DNA of 39,062 bases, taken from assembly GCA_910586515.1 (NCBI GenBank), contig CAJUGL010000014.1, positions 1 through 39,062 on the forward strand, written 5' to 3'. The translations under genes were made by a program, and so were the position numbers. The notes beneath the pieces are model-generated. The model was not told where the DNA came from and did not search any database. It saw only the letters and a list, made by a program, of their open reading frames with translations. This DNA is from an uncultured Acetatifactor sp. (lineage in GTDB: Bacteria > Bacillota > Clostridia > Lachnospirales > Lachnospiraceae). Each line of letters starts with the position of its first letter. Position 1 is the first letter of the stretch. Of the stretch, positions 17,111 to 26,166 are shown piece by piece.

Positions 17111-18209
17111 GTTCATCTCCATCGCCGGAAACTTCTCCGCCGCTTCGCTTCCGCCGTTTCCGCTTTCCGTCGATGGGGACGGAATCATGCACGCCCCTGC
17201 GGCGCAGCAGCAGAAACAGAAACACCGGTCCCCCCGCCACAGACATCAAAATTCCCACCGGCAGCTCATGGGGGGCAAAGACAAGTCTGGACACCAGATC
17301 ACAGAATGTGACAAAACCTGCCCCGGCTATGGCGCACATGGGCAGAAGCCTCCTGCTCTCATTTCCCGTAAATCTGCGGACAAAATGCGGGACAATCAGT
17401 CCCACAAAACCCAAAAGCCCTGCAAAGCTTACCGCCGCCCCTGCCAGCAGCGCCGACAATGCCAGAAAGATCATCCGATAACGCCCCGCGGCCAGCCCCA
17501 CTCCCTGAGCGGTCTCGTCTCCCAGCGTCAGCACATCCAGCTCATTACACAGCGTAAAAAGCCCTGCCATCCCCAGAGCAATCAACCCCAAGGCCGGGAG
17601 CAGACGGGGGTAGGAGACGGAGGAAAACCCGCCCACCCGAAAGTCTATGCTCAGCATCGCCAAATCCGTATCCAGAACCGTAATTGATTCGCAGACGGCA
17701 TTAAGGATACTGTTCATCGCCACGCCGCTCAAGATGACCGTTGTCCTGGAAGCTCGGGCGCGGCGGGAAAACAAAAAAATAACCAGCACGGTCAGCAGGC
17801 TTCCGGCAAAAGCCGCGCAGGACACCGCCGGACCGGACAGCATTCCCGCTCCGCAGCAGAGGGTAACCCCCAGCCCGGCCCCGGCGTTCACTCCTATGAT
17901 GCCGGGGGAGGCAAGCCTGTTGGCCAGGACGTTTTGAAGAACCGCCCCTGACACCGCCAAAGCGGCTCCCGCAGACAAAGCGGCCAGCGTACGGGGAATT
18001 CTTGCATAGATCAATATACTCCGGCTGACTCTGTCTCCCCCGCCCTGCAGCAGACCCGCCAGCTGCGCCGGGGAGAAATGGATATTCCCCAGGCAGAGAC
18101 TGAACGCGGCAACGGCAAGGCACAGCGCAGTCCCGCCCCAAAAGAAGAACTTTCGGCCGTATTCCTTCTTCTCCGCATATTCCCTGTTTTTCATCCCTTT
18201 ATCTTTCAT
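17103..18209 (-). CDS. FecCD-family ABC importer permease
   Basis: A 368-residue inner-membrane permease with about ten hydrophobic segments. It carries signatures of the FecCD/BtuC family: ARIPRTLAALSAGAALAVSGAVLQ, NRLASPGIIGVNAGAGLG near the N-terminal third, and GLIVPHFVRRFTG for the ATPase contact. Iron-complex and cobalamin importers use this fold. The start MKDKGMKNREY at 18209 is chosen because AAAGG lies 6 bases upstream and because the 61 extra residues of the longer frame are unlike the family. It couples to the ATPase gene by overlap and follows the binding-protein gene after 127 bp. Confidence 0.93.
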   Translation of the reverse strand: MKDKGMKNREYAEKKEYGRKFFFWGGTALCLAVAAFSLCLGNIHFSPAQLAGLLQGGGDRVSRSILIYARIPRTLAALSAGAALAVSGAVLQNVLANRLASPGIIGVNAGAGLGVTLCCGAGMLSGPAVSCAAFAGSLLTVLVIFLFSRRARASRTTVILSGVAMNSILNAVCESITVLDTDLAMLSIDFRVGGFSSVSYPRLLPALGLIALGMAGLFTLCNELDVLTLGDETAQGVGLAAGRYRMIFLALSALLAGAAVSFAGLLGFVGLIVPHFVRRFTGNESRRLLPMCAIAGAGFVTFCDLVSRLVFAPHELPVGILMSVAGGPVFLFLLLRRRGVHDSVPIDGKRKRRKRSGGEVSGDGDEHG

Positions 18210-18336
18210 TGCAACCTTTTCCCGCCGGCTCTGACCGTTCTCCTCCACGCCCTGCGCACAGCTTCTGCGGAGGCATCGGTAAACGGCAGCGCCGCATTCC
18301 CATGGTCCCGGAATTTTCACGGAATGCCCGCATACC

Positions 18337-19275
18337 TTAGTTTCCGTACAGAATCTCCGCCAAAGTTTCGTAGGCCTCAGCCCAGCGGGCATTGGGTTTT
18401 AAATTGTACAGATGCTTGTCCAGAATGTGCACCTGCCCGTTTTTCACCGCATCCAGCTCATTCCACAGAGGGTTCTCCCGAAACATGGCTTCCACATTCT
18501 CCCTGGTTCCCTGAATATCGTCCCCTGACTGGACAATCAGCACCCTGTCCGGATTCTGAAGCAGTATACTCTCAATACTCAGATTCTCCAACAGGCTTTC
18601 TTCACTGTCGGCGATATTGATGCAGCCAAAACTTTCCAACATCTCTCCCAGCACATTTCCCTTATTTCCCTTGGCCCGGATGCTGGTGGCGGAAGCGCGC
18701 ATATACAGCACCGTCACCGGCCCGGCTCCCTCATTTTCCTTCTCAATTTCGTCTATTCTTTTCTGAATATTCGTTCCGTACTGTTCGTAACGCTCAGGCT
18801 GCCCCGTAATATCGGTACAGATTTTCAGCACCCGCAGATAATCCGCAAAACAGGCCACGTCAAAATAGGCCACCGCAATGCCGGCCCCTTCCAGAGACTG
18901 CTGCCATTCCAGATGCTGAGGGGTATTGGTGCTGGCCAGCACAAAATCCGGCTCCGCCGCCAGGAGCAGCTCCAGGTTCAATTCCTTCGTGCCGCCCAGA
19001 TTTACGGCATCCTCCGACAGAGGCAGCTCGAAATCCGCAAAAGCATCGTCAGGAGCCGCGCATATCTCTCCGCCGGCCAACACCCACATATCCGCGTAGC
19101 TGCCCAGCAGGGCCGCCGTCCGCTCATAGGATTCCACCGTGACTTCACGCCCATAATCGTCCGTGAATGTATAATTGCCTGCCTGACTGTCAATCTGTTC
19201 CTCCGTGCGGCCGCAGGCCGCCAGACAGGCGAGCGCGCATACCGTCACAGCCAGCAATACTGTCCTCTTTTTCAT
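18337..19275 (-). CDS. ABC importer substrate-binding lipoprotein (iron/cobalamin type)
   Basis: A 312-residue lipoprotein. The N-terminus KKRTVLLAVTVCALACLAAC is a signal peptide with a lipobox ending at Cys21, so it is anchored to the outer face of the membrane. The mature part begins FTDDYGREVTVE, the typical opening of class III (TroA/FepB/BtuF-like) binding proteins, and has the single long linking helix region (about residues 150-190). The start has GGAGGGACGGT upstream. It delivers an iron chelate, heme or corrinoid to the downstream permease; no residue seen decides between them. No clear Fur or cobalamin riboswitch was found upstream. Confidence 0.88.
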   Translation of the reverse strand: MKKRTVLLAVTVCALACLAACGRTEEQIDSQAGNYTFTDDYGREVTVESYERTAALLGSYADMWVLAGGEICAAPDDAFADFELPLSEDAVNLGGTKELNLELLLAAEPDFVLASTNTPQHLEWQQSLEGAGIAVAYFDVACFADYLRVLKICTDITGQPERYEQYGTNIQKRIDEIEKENEGAGPVTVLYMRASATSIRAKGNKGNVLGEMLESFGCINIADSEESLLENLSIESILLQNPDRVLIVQSGDDIQGTRENVEAMFRENPLWNELDAVKNGQVHILDKHLYNLKPNARWAEAYETLAEILYGN

Positions 19276-19318
19276 ACCGTCCCTCCGTCTCTGTGTCCGT
19301 CAGCCATCCCACAGAATC

Positions 19319-19373
19319 GCTCTGCCACACTGCTTCAAAAGAATGTATGCCTTTGAATGCAGTACAGCAGAGC
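19319..19373 (-). promoter_or_regulatory. Long structured hairpin between the oxidoreductase and importer genes
   Basis: On the minus strand the arms GCTCTGC/GCAGAGC, ACTGC/GCAGT and TTCAAA/TTTGAA nest in order, separated by a small internal loop and a bulge. Together they give about 18 base pairs around a 12-base loop. It starts 20 bases after the oxidoreductase stop and ends 43 bases before the binding-protein ATG. No T-run follows, so it is not a standard terminator; it could be a processing or mRNA-stability element. I do not recognise it as a known riboswitch. Confidence 0.5.
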
Positions 19374-19393
19374 CTTCCCCAATAATCAATCGT

Positions 19394-21982
19394 TTAGCAG
19401 GTAGCGCCGCCCTTCACTTTCTTCTCCAGTATGGCGGACTTGTCAATCTCCGCGTTGAGCAGTTTATCCTGTACATAGTCAAATCCCAGACGGCTCACCG
19501 TATCCGCAAAGCGCTCGCCGGTGATGCCCTCGTCCCGGAAGAACAGGATGGCCCGCTCTATGGTATCCAGAACTTCCTCCTCACTGGTGAAAATCTTGTC
19601 CAGGGGGCGTCCGTTGGCAATCTTTTTGCCCCATCTGCCGCCGATATAGATCTTGCAGCCGTCCATGTACTCCTCGGTGACGCCGAAGGGACATTTGCCT
19701 TTGCAGCGTCCGCAGCCGTTGCAGGCGTCGGTCTCCACCTTCAGGCAGCCCTCCTCCACCTTTGCCACCTTGACAGGGCAGGAGGTCTCCACCTGGCATT
19801 TTCCGCAGCCCTTGCATTTGGAGTAGTCAAACAGGGGCACTCTCTGGCCGATGATGCCCAGATCGTTCAAATCGGGCTTCACACAGTTGTTGGGACAGCC
19901 TCCCACGGCGATTTTGAACTTGTGAGGCAGGGTTACGCTGTGGTAGCCTTCGTAAAACCGTTCATGAATCTTCTCGCTTAAGTCAAATGTATCGATCAGC
20001 CCGTACTGGCAGGTGGTACCCTTGCAGGAAACCACGGGACGCACCAGAGAACCTGTTCCGCCGGTCTCCAGGTTATGCTCTGCCAGGAAGGCAATCAAAG
20101 CATCAATGTTTGCATAGGGCACTCCCTGGATTTCCATGGTGAGACGGGTAGTCATGGTGATTTCCCCGCTGCCGAAACGCTCCGCGCCTTCCGCAATGGC
20201 CCGATGCTCTTCCGTAGTAATCTTGCCGTTCCTGGTGATCACACGGACATTGAACACGTCGCCGTAGCGCTTATCCTGGAGACAGCCCAGGCCCTTCACC
20301 CGCTTGATTTCTTCGGGCGGCAGTTTTCCTCCGGCGGGAACGGCCCTCTTGATCACATTGAAAGCAGCGCCGCCCTCCAGCACACGGGTATTGGTGAATC
20401 CCAGAGCTTTCAGCTTATTCTGGGTAAGATACCCTCTCTTGCCCTTGGCGCAGACCAACAGCAGCTTCTCCGCCTTGTCATATTTTGCCGAATATTCTTC
20501 CGGTTTTGTCAGATCAAACCACTCCCCGCCGGGCAGCGTGGGTGCCGGATGGGCGTCAATGAGTTTGTACCCTGCTGCCGCGCCTGCCGCGTATTCTGCG
20601 GGGGTAAAGGATTCCAGTCTTCCGGTGATCTTGTTCACCAACACGCCGCAGGCCGCCGCAAAGGGATGAATGGCAGTGGAGAAAGGCGGCGCATAGGCAA
20701 AGTCAAGAGTCAGGAAATCCTCCGCTTTGGCCCCGAAAGAGATCCCGGTGACGGCGATGTCCGCCATTTTGTCCACAGCGCCTGCGCCGATCACCTGCAG
20801 GCCCAGAAGCTTATGGCTTTCCCCATCCGCAACAAGCTTTGTGATAAACATGTCGGAGTCCGGATAGTAATGAGCCTTGTCGTCGGTGACGCACAAAGCG
20901 GAGATAATCCGGAATCCTGCCGCTTTGGCCTGCTCCTCGGTAAGGCCTGTGCGGGCCGCGTTCAAATCAGAGGACAATTTCACCACGCCGGTGCCCAGGC
21001 AGCCCGGATATGCCGTCTCGTGACCGCCTAAGGACAGGGCCAGGGCACGTCCGGCAATGTTTGCGGTGGAACCCATGGCAGACCACTGGGGATTTCCGGT
21101 GATGCGGTTCTTCACCAACGCGCAGTCCCCTGCCGCGTAGATATCCGGCAGATTGGTGCGCTGAAATTCGTCCGTGACGATGCAGCCCCTGTCCATCTCC
21201 AGTCCGGTTTCTGCCAGGAATCCGGTGGCGGGACGAATGCCTGCAGCCAGGATCACCATATCTGCGGGCAAAGTACCTGCCCCGGTCTGAACACCGGTGA
21301 CCTTGTCCGTACCTGCAATGGCGTTGAGAGCCGTTCCGGTGAGGATGCGCATGCCCCCTGCCTGGAGTCTGCGCCGGATGTAATCCGCCATGTCTGCGTC
21401 AAAAATATTGGGCATCAGCTGGGGCGCCATATCCATCACCGTGACGGAGAGACCCTTAGCCATCAGATTTTCCGCCACCTCTAACCCGATGAAGCCGCCG
21501 CCCACCACAACCGCGCGTCTGCAGTTCTGTTCTTCCGCATACTTCCTGCATCCGATGGCGTCCTGGGGCGTGCGCACGGTAAATACCCCCGGAAGCTTTG
21601 TGCCTTCCACAGGGGGAACGGAACTTTCCGCCCCTACGGCAATGATGAGTTTGTCATAGCTAACCGTCTCTGTCTCCGGCAGTTCTGTGCCCCCTCCATT
21701 CCTGCGGAGGGACACGGTCTTGGCCGCCGGGTCCACAGCCACTGCCTCATGCTCCGTATGTACCCGGGTGCCCGTCAGTCCCATAAATTTGGCAGGGGTA
21801 TTCACAATCAGCTCCCCTTCTGTCTCGATGGCTCCTCCGATATAGTAGGGGAGCCCGCACCCTGCATAGGAAATATCCTTTCCTTTGGTATAAATGACAA
21901 TTTCGTCATTGGGATTCTCCCGTTTCAGCTTTGCGGCTGCTTTTGTACCGGCGGCTACGCCGCCGATGATCACAATCTTCAT
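19394..21982 (-). CDS. Fused CoA-disulfide reductase-like / rhodanese / sulfite reductase-like / ferredoxin protein
   Basis: An 862-residue multidomain redox protein, probably cytosolic. It starts with a pyridine nucleotide-disulfide oxidoreductase (residues 1-460): FAD fold IVIIGGVAAGTKAAAKL, active-site Cys in SYAGCGLPYYIGG as in CoA-disulfide reductases, and an NAD(P)-binding GGGFIGLEVAENL. A rhodanese domain follows (about 470-550) with catalytic Cys in LLVCAKGKRGYL. Then comes a nitrite/sulfite reductase-like half with CKGTTC (about 651) and GGCPNNC (about 694), the C-x5-C and C-x3-C pattern for siroheme-linked 4Fe-4S. Last is a two-cluster ferredoxin (CKGCGKC..., CNGCGRCKGKCP, about 722-760). 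The parts suggest NAD(P)H-driven reduction of persulfide, polysulfide or sulfite; that is inference. The start at 21982 follows AGGAGG by 8 bases. Confidence 0.85.
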   Translation of the reverse strand: MKIVIIGGVAAGTKAAAKLKRENPNDEIVIYTKGKDISYAGCGLPYYIGGAIETEGELIVNTPAKFMGLTGTRVHTEHEAVAVDPAAKTVSLRRNGGGTELPETETVSYDKLIIAVGAESSVPPVEGTKLPGVFTVRTPQDAIGCRKYAEEQNCRRAVVVGGGFIGLEVAENLMAKGLSVTVMDMAPQLMPNIFDADMADYIRRRLQAGGMRILTGTALNAIAGTDKVTGVQTGAGTLPADMVILAAGIRPATGFLAETGLEMDRGCIVTDEFQRTNLPDIYAAGDCALVKNRITGNPQWSAMGSTANIAGRALALSLGGHETAYPGCLGTGVVKLSSDLNAARTGLTEEQAKAAGFRIISALCVTDDKAHYYPDSDMFITKLVADGESHKLLGLQVIGAGAVDKMADIAVTGISFGAKAEDFLTLDFAYAPPFSTAIHPFAAACGVLVNKITGRLESFTPAEYAAGAAAGYKLIDAHPAPTLPGGEWFDLTKPEEYSAKYDKAEKLLLVCAKGKRGYLTQNKLKALGFTNTRVLEGGAAFNVIKRAVPAGGKLPPEEIKRVKGLGCLQDKRYGDVFNVRVITRNGKITTEEHRAIAEGAERFGSGEITMTTRLTMEIQGVPYANIDALIAFLAEHNLETGGTGSLVRPVVSCKGTTCQYGLIDTFDLSEKIHERFYEGYHSVTLPHKFKIAVGGCPNNCVKPDLNDLGIIGQRVPLFDYSKCKGCGKCQVETSCPVKVAKVEEGCLKVETDACNGCGRCKGKCPFGVTEEYMDGCKIYIGGRWGKKIANGRPLDKIFTSEEEVLDTIERAILFFRDEGITGERFADTVSRLGFDYVQDKLLNAEIDKSAILEKKVKGGATC

Positions 21983-22050
21983 GTAATCTTCCTCCTTCAT
22001 TTTATTTCGTCAATGCTCCATTCTTTTAGTCTGCTGATTTTCTATCACAA

Positions 22051-22668
22051 TCATAGTTCCAGAAATCCCGTTAATATGCCTTCTCTGTCCCTTTCCATCT
22101 TAACCGGTACATGGGCAAACGAAATGCGTTCTCCAAAATGCAGTCCAAACCGATCTCCCTCCCATTCCTCTCCCATTCTCACCTGCGGAATGCCGGACCT
22201 CCCATGCCTGGCTGCGGGCATGGTATCAGAATGGCCAAATTCTACTCTCTCATACGTGGTATACATTACCGTCTCCGAAATATCCAGTTCCAGCATACCG
22301 GCAAGAGCCTGGGCCACAAGATAACTGGCACGGAATTTACCCTTGATCTCCACCCATTTTTCCTGACCAACACTGCCCTTCATTTCAATTAGATGCAGCT
22401 TCCACCGATTTTCCTTTTTTCTCTCAAAAATCATGTGGTCTACTCTCTTATATAAGGATTTTGCTTTCCCTTCCTGAAAAAAGTGAAATTCCGTCTTTTT
22501 CTTATCTATATTTGCAATGCACAAATTCTCTTCGGACATCAGCTGTACCTGCAGTCGGCTTTTTCCGCTTTCCTCGGTCTCTGTCAAAAGTACTTTCCGG
22601 CCCTCGCACACCACAAAATCCGGCGCCATCAAATCCTTTATCACGAATTCCCTTTTTTGATTCCCCAT
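22051..22668 (-). CDS. PD-(D/E)XK nuclease-like protein partnered with an AAA ATPase
   Basis: A 205-residue soluble protein I cannot name. Asp77 (RVDHMIF) followed by Glu95-x-Lys97 (LIEMKGS), with beta-strand-like patterns around both, fits the D...(D/E)xK metal site of restriction-type nucleases. A helix with SYLVAQALAGML follows, as in that fold. The N-terminal 60 residues are beta-rich and could bind nucleic acid or the partner. The ATG lies 6 bases after the ATPase stop, with a GGAGTGAGG ribosome site inside the ATPase end, so the two are translated together. It is most likely the effector of an ATPase-nuclease defence pair. An inactive or non-nuclease role is possible. Confidence 0.6.
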   Translation of the reverse strand: MGNQKREFVIKDLMAPDFVVCEGRKVLLTETEESGKSRLQVQLMSEENLCIANIDKKKTEFHFFQEGKAKSLYKRVDHMIFERKKENRWKLHLIEMKGSVGQEKWVEIKGKFRASYLVAQALAGMLELDISETVMYTTYERVEFGHSDTMPAARHGRSGIPQVRMGEEWEGDRFGLHFGERISFAHVPVKMERDREGILTGFLEL

Positions 22669-22674
22669 GGTACC

Positions 22675-24027
22675 TCACTCCTGAATTGCATATGCTTCAT
22701 CCATAATCCGGTCCAACGCATCGTTGAACGTGGGAACCGCAAATCCGTTTTTCCCGCAGATCAGTTCTTCAACTTTCGTTTTTGCCCCTGCTTCCGCCGT
22801 CAGCTGATAGACTCTCACTTCCTCCGGACGCAGCAAATCTCTGTCTGAATACCCCAAATGCCGGCATATTTCCTCTCTGTCTTCCCTTTCGAACAAACGA
22901 ATCATATTGTTGATATGCTGCAGGATAATATCGCTGTGGGTAGTGACATTCATCTGCACTCCCGCATTGGTCAATTGGCACAAGACTCTCGCCATCTTCT
23001 GCTGCAGCTGCGGATGAAGGCACATCTCCGGTTCCTCATAAAACAAGGTGTCCACATATTTTTGATGTTTCAGAATCAAGATCAGCGGCGTTAATTCCGT
23101 CACCACTGCCGATACGGTTCTCAACGGCATCCCTGAAGTTTTTCCGTTAGGAACATACATCGCCTCCTTATTTGGCAATGCACTCATCTCAACTGTCCCG
23201 TCAGCCATGCTACTCTCCAGATATTGTACGATTGCCGCAAAGTCTTCATTGCTTTTTCCATCGAAAGCCAGATCATTTATCACATCCAGGAACTGATTAA
23301 TCGGCCTTACAAAAGGAACCATCGTCTCCTGTTCCTCAGCAACATTGAATGTCGTTCTCCGGCCTACTTTATTGATGATATCTTTGGTCAACATAAAACC
23401 TGTTCTTGCCGCCGGAAAATAAATTTCCCTGTTTATCCCGCTGCCATCACCATTCAGCACCAGAGTCATCAACCTATTCACGATATATCGACAAGTTTTT
23501 TCTTCCACAATCCTGGCAGCTTGTTCCTTTTCGGATAAAATCACTCCCACTCCGTTATTACCGGCGATGGCCAAAGCTACTCCCATACCTTCGCCAAACT
23601 CCCGAACTCTAAAATCCAGCGAAATATCCGCTAACCCCGTCAGGTCGATCTGCAGTTCCTCTATTCCAACATCCGAACTGTTGAAAATAGCTTTCACAAA
23701 CTTATCTCTGTTCTGTCTAATCCGCTCCTGCAGGACGATCTGCAGCTCATCCCCTATTTCACTGACCGGTACCGTATGCACACCTTGTTCCCTGGCCGTT
23801 TCTATCTGCTTTTTTACCCAACACAGCAGCCTGTCGCCAGCCTCTGTTTTCTCTGCGGTTTCGTCAGTGTACAGCAACTCTCCCAGCAGATTCCGGATTC
23901 CCCAAAGGAGGAACATCAGATAGCTCTTTCCGCTGTTGTTATCCCCCACAAAAAGAGTCAGCGGCGCTGTCTCAATCTCGGCACTCTCGATCTTTCCATA
24001 CCCTGATACCTTTAATCTCCAGCCCAC
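22675..24027 (-). CDS. AAA15/OLD-type ATPase
   Basis: A 450-residue ATPase of the ABC/SMC-like group used in OLD, PARIS and Septu-type systems. Walker A is GDNNSGKS (residues 28-35). A signature-like TVSAVVTELTPLIL lies near 304-317. Walker B is LFYEEPEMCLHP (328-339) and the switch histidine is in NVTTHSD (360-366). The C-terminus lacks a TOPRIM domain, so the nuclease part appears to be the separate downstream protein. The start is GTG with GGAGG about 10 bases upstream. It begins 57 bp after the argS stop with no promoter or terminator seen between, so it may be read from argS or from inside it. By eye the gene is somewhat more AT-rich than its neighbours, consistent with acquisition. Confidence 0.82.
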   Translation of the reverse strand: MGWRLKVSGYGKIESAEIETAPLTLFVGDNNSGKSYLMFLLWGIRNLLGELLYTDETAEKTEAGDRLLCWVKKQIETAREQGVHTVPVSEIGDELQIVLQERIRQNRDKFVKAIFNSSDVGIEELQIDLTGLADISLDFRVREFGEGMGVALAIAGNNGVGVILSEKEQAARIVEEKTCRYIVNRLMTLVLNGDGSGINREIYFPAARTGFMLTKDIINKVGRRTTFNVAEEQETMVPFVRPINQFLDVINDLAFDGKSNEDFAAIVQYLESSMADGTVEMSALPNKEAMYVPNGKTSGMPLRTVSAVVTELTPLILILKHQKYVDTLFYEEPEMCLHPQLQQKMARVLCQLTNAGVQMNVTTHSDIILQHINNMIRLFEREDREEICRHLGYSDRDLLRPEEVRVYQLTAEAGAKTKVEELICGKNGFAVPTFNDALDRIMDEAYAIQE

Positions 24028-24084
24028 CCTAAGACCAACCTCCCCTTCCGCAAACTTCCGACTTGGACACCTGCCTGAAATGAG

Positions 24085-25851
24085 CTACATCTTCTCCGGC
24101 GCGGTGAATCCCAGCAGGTCAATACAGGTCTCCAGCACGTCCCGGGTCAAGGTCAGCAGGGCGATGAAGCTCTCTTTCCTTGCCATGTCTTCCTCCGCCA
24201 GAATCTTGGTCTCATGGTAAAAATGATTGAAGGCATTGGCCAGGTCGTAGATATAGGCGCACACCTTGTGGGGCGCAGTCTCTTCGGCTGCGTTCTGAAC
24301 CATGGCGCCGAACTGCACCAGAGCCATCTCCAGTTCCTTTTCCGAGGTGCCTCCCGCTTCCAGAAGGCTGAGATTTTCCGTCCTGCCGCCCTGTTCTGTA
24401 TACTTATTTAAAATCGATTTGATACGCACAATCGTATACAGAATATAAGGCCCCGTATCCCCTTCAAAAGAGGTAAAACGGTCAATGTCAAACACATAGT
24501 CCTTTGCAGCCTGGTTGGACAGATCGCCGTACTTCAGGGCGGACAGGGCCACAATCTCCGCTACGGTCTTCGCCTCTTCCTCCGGCATCTCCCGGCCTTC
24601 CCTGATCTTCCGGTACATCTCCTCCTGTGTCTCCCGCACCAGATTATCCAAACGCATGACGCCGCCGTCCCGGGTCTTGAAAGGCTTGCCGTCGCTGCCG
24701 TTCATGGTGCCGTGGCCCAGGAATTTCAGCACGGTCTCCGGCTTCACCAGCTTTGTCTTCCGGGCGCAGCGGAATACCTGTTCAAAGTACAGTTCCTGAC
24801 GTTTATCCGTGATATAGATGATCTCGTCTGGATTGTACAGACGCATGCGCTCCATGATGGTGGCAAGGTCCGTGGTGTTGTACAGGGAAGCACCGTCGGA
24901 TTTTAAAATCATGCAGGGCGGCACTTCCCTGGTGTCCGTCTCCTCCTTCACGTCAACCACCAGGGCGCCGTCGCTGATATAGGCCCAACCGCCCTTCTTC
25001 ATATAGTCCACCATCTCAGGAATCAGGTCGTTCACATCGCTCTCGCCCTTCCAGAGATCGAATTCCACGTTCAGGCTGTCGTAATTCTTTTTCAAATCCA
25101 CCTTGGACACATCCACAATGTGTTTCCACAGGGCGCGGTATCCGGGAACGCCCTTCTGGAACTTCCGGGTAGCCTCCAAAGCCCTGGCCTTAAATTCCGC
25201 GTCCTCCTTGGACTTGGCGCTTGCAAGAGGATAGATCTCCGCGAATTCCGCCTCCGTAATGGGCGTCTCCGACGGATATTCCCCCTGGTAACTTTCGTCA
25301 AAATAAATCAGATCCGGCTTACGCTCCTGCAGCTCCGTGATCACCATGCCGATGGGTGTGCCCCAGTCTCCCAGGTGCACGTCCCCGATAACCTCATGGC
25401 CCGCATAGCGGCTGATGCGTTTGATGCTCTCGCCGATGATAGCCGGGCGCAGATGGCCCACATGAAGGGGCTTTGCCACATTGGCTCCGCCGTAGTCAAT
25501 CATAAGTTTCTTCGGTTTTTCGGGCATTTCCAACCCAAATTTCGTTTCTGTCCGTATGGACTCCACCAACTGCAGAAGAAAGCCCTCCGAAAGCCTGAGG
25601 TTCAGAAAGCCGGGAGCCACTGCCGCCGCTTCCTGAAACACACTGCTGCATCCAAGCTTCTCCGCCACCTCGTTTGCGATCATAATAGGCGCTTTTCTGT
25701 ATTTCTTTGCCCCTGCCATGGCGCCGTTGCACTGATATTCGCACAGGTCCGGCCTGTTGGATATGCTCACCCTGCCCAGGGAAGCGTCATAGCCCGCCGC
25801 CTCAAATGCCTTTCCCATCTCTTCCGATAATAAATCCAGTATCTTCTTCAT
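24085..25851 (-). CDS. argS: Arginyl-tRNA synthetase
   Basis: A 588-residue class I synthetase charging tRNA-Arg. It has the N-terminal additional domain, the HIGH-type motif HVGHLRPA, the degenerate KMSK-type region KPFKTRDGG, and the all-alpha anticodon-binding domain ending in a short hydrophobic tail (LLGFTAPEKM). The start MKKILDLLSEEMGKAF at 25851 has GGAG 7 bases upstream; the ATG 12 codons earlier gives an unlikely extension. Transcription probably starts from the promoter at 25916-25944. No T-box leader was found. The ATPase-nuclease pair follows closely in the same direction. Confidence 0.96.
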   Translation of the reverse strand: MKKILDLLSEEMGKAFEAAGYDASLGRVSISNRPDLCEYQCNGAMAGAKKYRKAPIMIANEVAEKLGCSSVFQEAAAVAPGFLNLRLSEGFLLQLVESIRTETKFGLEMPEKPKKLMIDYGGANVAKPLHVGHLRPAIIGESIKRISRYAGHEVIGDVHLGDWGTPIGMVITELQERKPDLIYFDESYQGEYPSETPITEAEFAEIYPLASAKSKEDAEFKARALEATRKFQKGVPGYRALWKHIVDVSKVDLKKNYDSLNVEFDLWKGESDVNDLIPEMVDYMKKGGWAYISDGALVVDVKEETDTREVPPCMILKSDGASLYNTTDLATIMERMRLYNPDEIIYITDKRQELYFEQVFRCARKTKLVKPETVLKFLGHGTMNGSDGKPFKTRDGGVMRLDNLVRETQEEMYRKIREGREMPEEEAKTVAEIVALSALKYGDLSNQAAKDYVFDIDRFTSFEGDTGPYILYTIVRIKSILNKYTEQGGRTENLSLLEAGGTSEKELEMALVQFGAMVQNAAEETAPHKVCAYIYDLANAFNHFYHETKILAEEDMARKESFIALLTLTRDVLETCIDLLGFTAPEKM

Positions 25852-25915
25852 GTTCTGTCTCCAACGTCCTTTCTGCTCCGCCTGCAAATTCTTCCTCTGA
25901 AATTCTTCTTCTCAC

Positions 25916-25944
25916 ACTATACCTTAAAAAGCCGGTTTCTGCAA
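25916..25944 (-). promoter_or_regulatory. Promoter of argS
   Basis: A TTGCAG -35 (25944-25939) and a TATAGT -10 (25921-25916) are separated by 17 bases. The leader is about 58 bases and leads directly into argS. Confidence 0.72.
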
Positions 25945-25980
25945 GATTTTCTTTGTTATCACTTGTTCCCGGAGGCACCT

Positions 25981-25992
25981 GTGAACAGTAAC
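25981..25992 (+). repeat. Solo arm of the structured repeat family
   Basis: GTGAACAGTAAC is identical to the terminal arm of the element at 9912-10043. It lies inside a GGAGG/CCTCC inverted repeat (25971-25998). It may be a remnant of an element, or chance. Confidence 0.35.
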
Positions 25993-26166
25993 TCCTCCTG
26001 CTCTCTGTCCAAGCGGTCTCTCCCGTCCACTTGCGTTGTATAATCGTCCATATATGCAATCAGCATTAAGATTCCGCAGAACTTTCCGATACACGGAATA
26101 GGGTAATGACTCACCAGTACACGAAATCAAGAAAACAAATACTGTAGATTCCTGAAAGGCATGAAC

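Larger units (their letters stand above)
25852..26166. other. Intergenic region between divergent argS and the LytTR regulator
   Basis: This stretch of about 315 bases holds the argS promoter on the minus strand and a solo repeat arm at 25981-25992. It also holds a TATAAT-like hexamer on the plus strand at 26039-26044 without a good -35, and a short palindrome TTCCG-ATACA-CGGAA at 26084-26098 that could be an operator for the regulator gene. I see no ORF or RNA gene in it. Confidence 0.5.

Noticed and set aside
25852..26166. T-box or other riboswitch upstream of argS
   Set aside because: No T-box consensus sequence or specifier/terminator stems were seen; the leader from the promoter is only about 58 bases.
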